A stretch of 64,000 nt of DNA, taken from NCBI GenBank assembly GCA_031401235.1, contig JANNRJ010000039.1, positions 1 through 64,000 of the forward strand, given 5' to 3'. The DNA is from UBA3006 sp031401235 (GTDB lineage: Bacteria; Actinomycetota; Acidimicrobiia; Acidimicrobiales; Ilumatobacteraceae). The translations under genes were made by a program, and so were the position numbers. A model generated the notes under the pieces. The model searched no databases. It saw nothing but the letters and a program-made list of their open reading frames with translations, and was not told the origin of the DNA. This document shows positions 62,864 to 64,000 of this stretch, piece after piece. Each line of letters opens with the position of its first letter. Within the stretch, counting starts at the first letter, position 1.

Positions 62864-64000
62864 CTATATAAGCGGACGTAATGAGGCGACAATTGGAGAT
62901 GGCAATGATGTCGAGCCCATCAAGTACTGATCAATTGAAGCGGCCGCTGCCCGACCTTCGGCAATTGCCCACACGATGAGACTTTGTCCACGACCCATGT
63001 CCCCAGCAACGAAAACGCCACGCACATTTGTTTCAAACGCATCGTTTCGGGAAATATTTCCACGCTCATCAAATGCGATTCCAATTTGTGTCAACCACGA
63101 ACTCTTTTCCGGCCCGACGAATCCAAGTGCCAACAGCACGAGATCACAGTTCAGTTCATGTTCTGTGCCCTGAACAATTTCAAATTTTCCGTTGACGAGT
63201 TTTACTTCATTGAGCACGAGCGCACGAACATTTCCATCTTCATCTCCAACAAAGCGTTCGGTGTTGACACTGAACATCCGCGTTCCGCCTTCTTCGTGAG
63301 CCGACGAAGTTCGAAATACAGACGACCATTGAGGCCATGGATTATCTGCCGATCGCACATCTGGGGGGCGTGGCATGATCTCCAACTGCGTCACCGACGA
63401 AGCTCCCTGCCGATGCACTGTGCCGAGACAATCGGCGCCAGTATCGCCGCCTCCGATGATCACCACATGCTTCCCACTCGCATTAATTGAAGTTTCGACC
63501 AAGTCTCCTTCTTGCACGCGATTTGACAGCGGTAGATATTCCATGGCTTGATAAATGCCGGACAACTCTCGCCCTGGAATATTCAGCTCTCTCCATGCTG
63601 TGGCTCCACAAGCGAGAACCACTGCATCATGGGAAGCAAGAAGTACTTCGATGTCGACATTGTTGCCAATGCACGCATCGGTACGAAATTCAGTCCCTTC
63701 GTCGATCATCTGGGCGATGCGTTGATCGAGGTACTTCTTTTCCATTTTGAATTCGGGGATGCCATATCGCAGCAATCCTCCAATACGATCGTCACGTTCC
63801 AACACGATCACGTCGTGACCTGCACGGGTGAGTTGCTGGGCCGTGGCGAGACCCGCCGGTCCAGAACCGATGACGGCCACTCGCTTACCAGTTTTCATTG
63901 TTGGAATTTGGGGTGAAACCCAACCCTCGCGCCATGCACGGTCGATAATTTCCACTTCAATTTGCTTGATGTTCACGGGATCGGCATTGATTCCCAACAC
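62864..64000 (-). CDS. gltD: Glutamate synthase small subunit (partial, 5' end outside window)
   Basis: C-terminal 378 aa or so of the NADPH-glutamate synthase beta chain, which passes electrons to GltB. The FAD loop VAVIGSGPAGLATAQQLTRA, RIGGLLRYGIPEFKMEKKYL, the NADPH loop VVIIGGGDTGADCLGTVHRQ and a C-terminal GVFVAGDMGRGQSLIVWAIA are clear. The N-terminal Fe-S region must lie beyond 64000, since the frame is open to the edge. Confidence 0.93.
   Translation of the reverse strand: MLGINADPVNIKQIEVEIIDRAWREGWVSPQIPTMKTGKRVAVIGSGPAGLATAQQLTRAGHDVIVLERDDRIGGLLRYGIPEFKMEKKYLDQRIAQMIDEGTEFRTDACIGNNVDIEVLLASHDAVVLACGATAWRELNIPGRELSGIYQAMEYLPLSNRVQEGDLVETSINASGKHVVIIGGGDTGADCLGTVHRQGASSVTQLEIMPRPPDVRSADNPWPQWSSVFRTSSAHEEGGTRMFSVNTERFVGDEDGNVRALVLNEVKLVNGKFEIVQGTEHELNCDLVLLALGFVGPEKSSWLTQIGIAFDERGNISRNDAFETNVRGVFVAGDMGRGQSLIVWAIAEGRAAAASIDQYLMGSTSLPSPIVASLRPLI

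Noticed and set aside
1..64000. CRISPR array
   Set aside because: No regularly spaced repeats were seen anywhere in the window.

Overview
The window looks like a chromosomal segment of a mid-GC actinobacterium. Mycothiol synthase (mshD), a DUF3499 protein and a DUF2510 domain all point to Actinomycetota. The C1, betaine and polyamine gene content suggests a free-living aquatic member, perhaps Acidimicrobiia; that rank is inference.

Layout. 0.2-4.2 kb: a glycine betaine/proline-type ABC importer whose permease is a tandem fusion. 4.2-20.7 kb: a C1 oxidation region with fhs-folD, a selenocysteine-containing NAD-type formate dehydrogenase, a GntR regulator, and an operon of two FAD-GcvT dehydrogenases, etfBA and an MttB-family methyltransferase. 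Together these could demethylate betaine, dimethylglycine or sarcosine, pass methylene-THF through FolD and Fhs to formate, and oxidise formate to CO2 with NADH formation. 20.7-31.2 kb: an accessory island holding a PLD-like protein, hipBA, a large unknown protein, a DUF4041/GIY-YIG protein with a potassium channel, and two exported proteins. Three decayed pieces of fdhD lie inside it, and the intact fdhD forms its right edge. 31.2-48.8 kb: housekeeping genes (rpoD, dnaG, terC, ppdK, ygfZ, trpE, groES-like, nth, mshD, M3 peptidase, mgtC-like, O-methyltransferase, rlmN, DUF3499) and a tRNA-Val. 48.9-57.0 kb: a polyamine uptake and catabolism operon and alanine dehydrogenase. 57-64 kb: an MFS transporter, murF, a toxin-antitoxin pair, ddl, a LysM lipoprotein and partial gltD.

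The three most notable observations are these. First, the formate dehydrogenase catalytic chain reads through an in-frame TGA followed at once by a well-formed bacterial SECIS hairpin. Second, its alpha subunit is split into two genes in inverted order (catalytic half first, Fe-S half last, with the fused NuoE-NuoF subunit between). Third, fdhD remnants in the same orientation punctuate the island, which suggests that fdhD has been a repeated site of integration or recombination.
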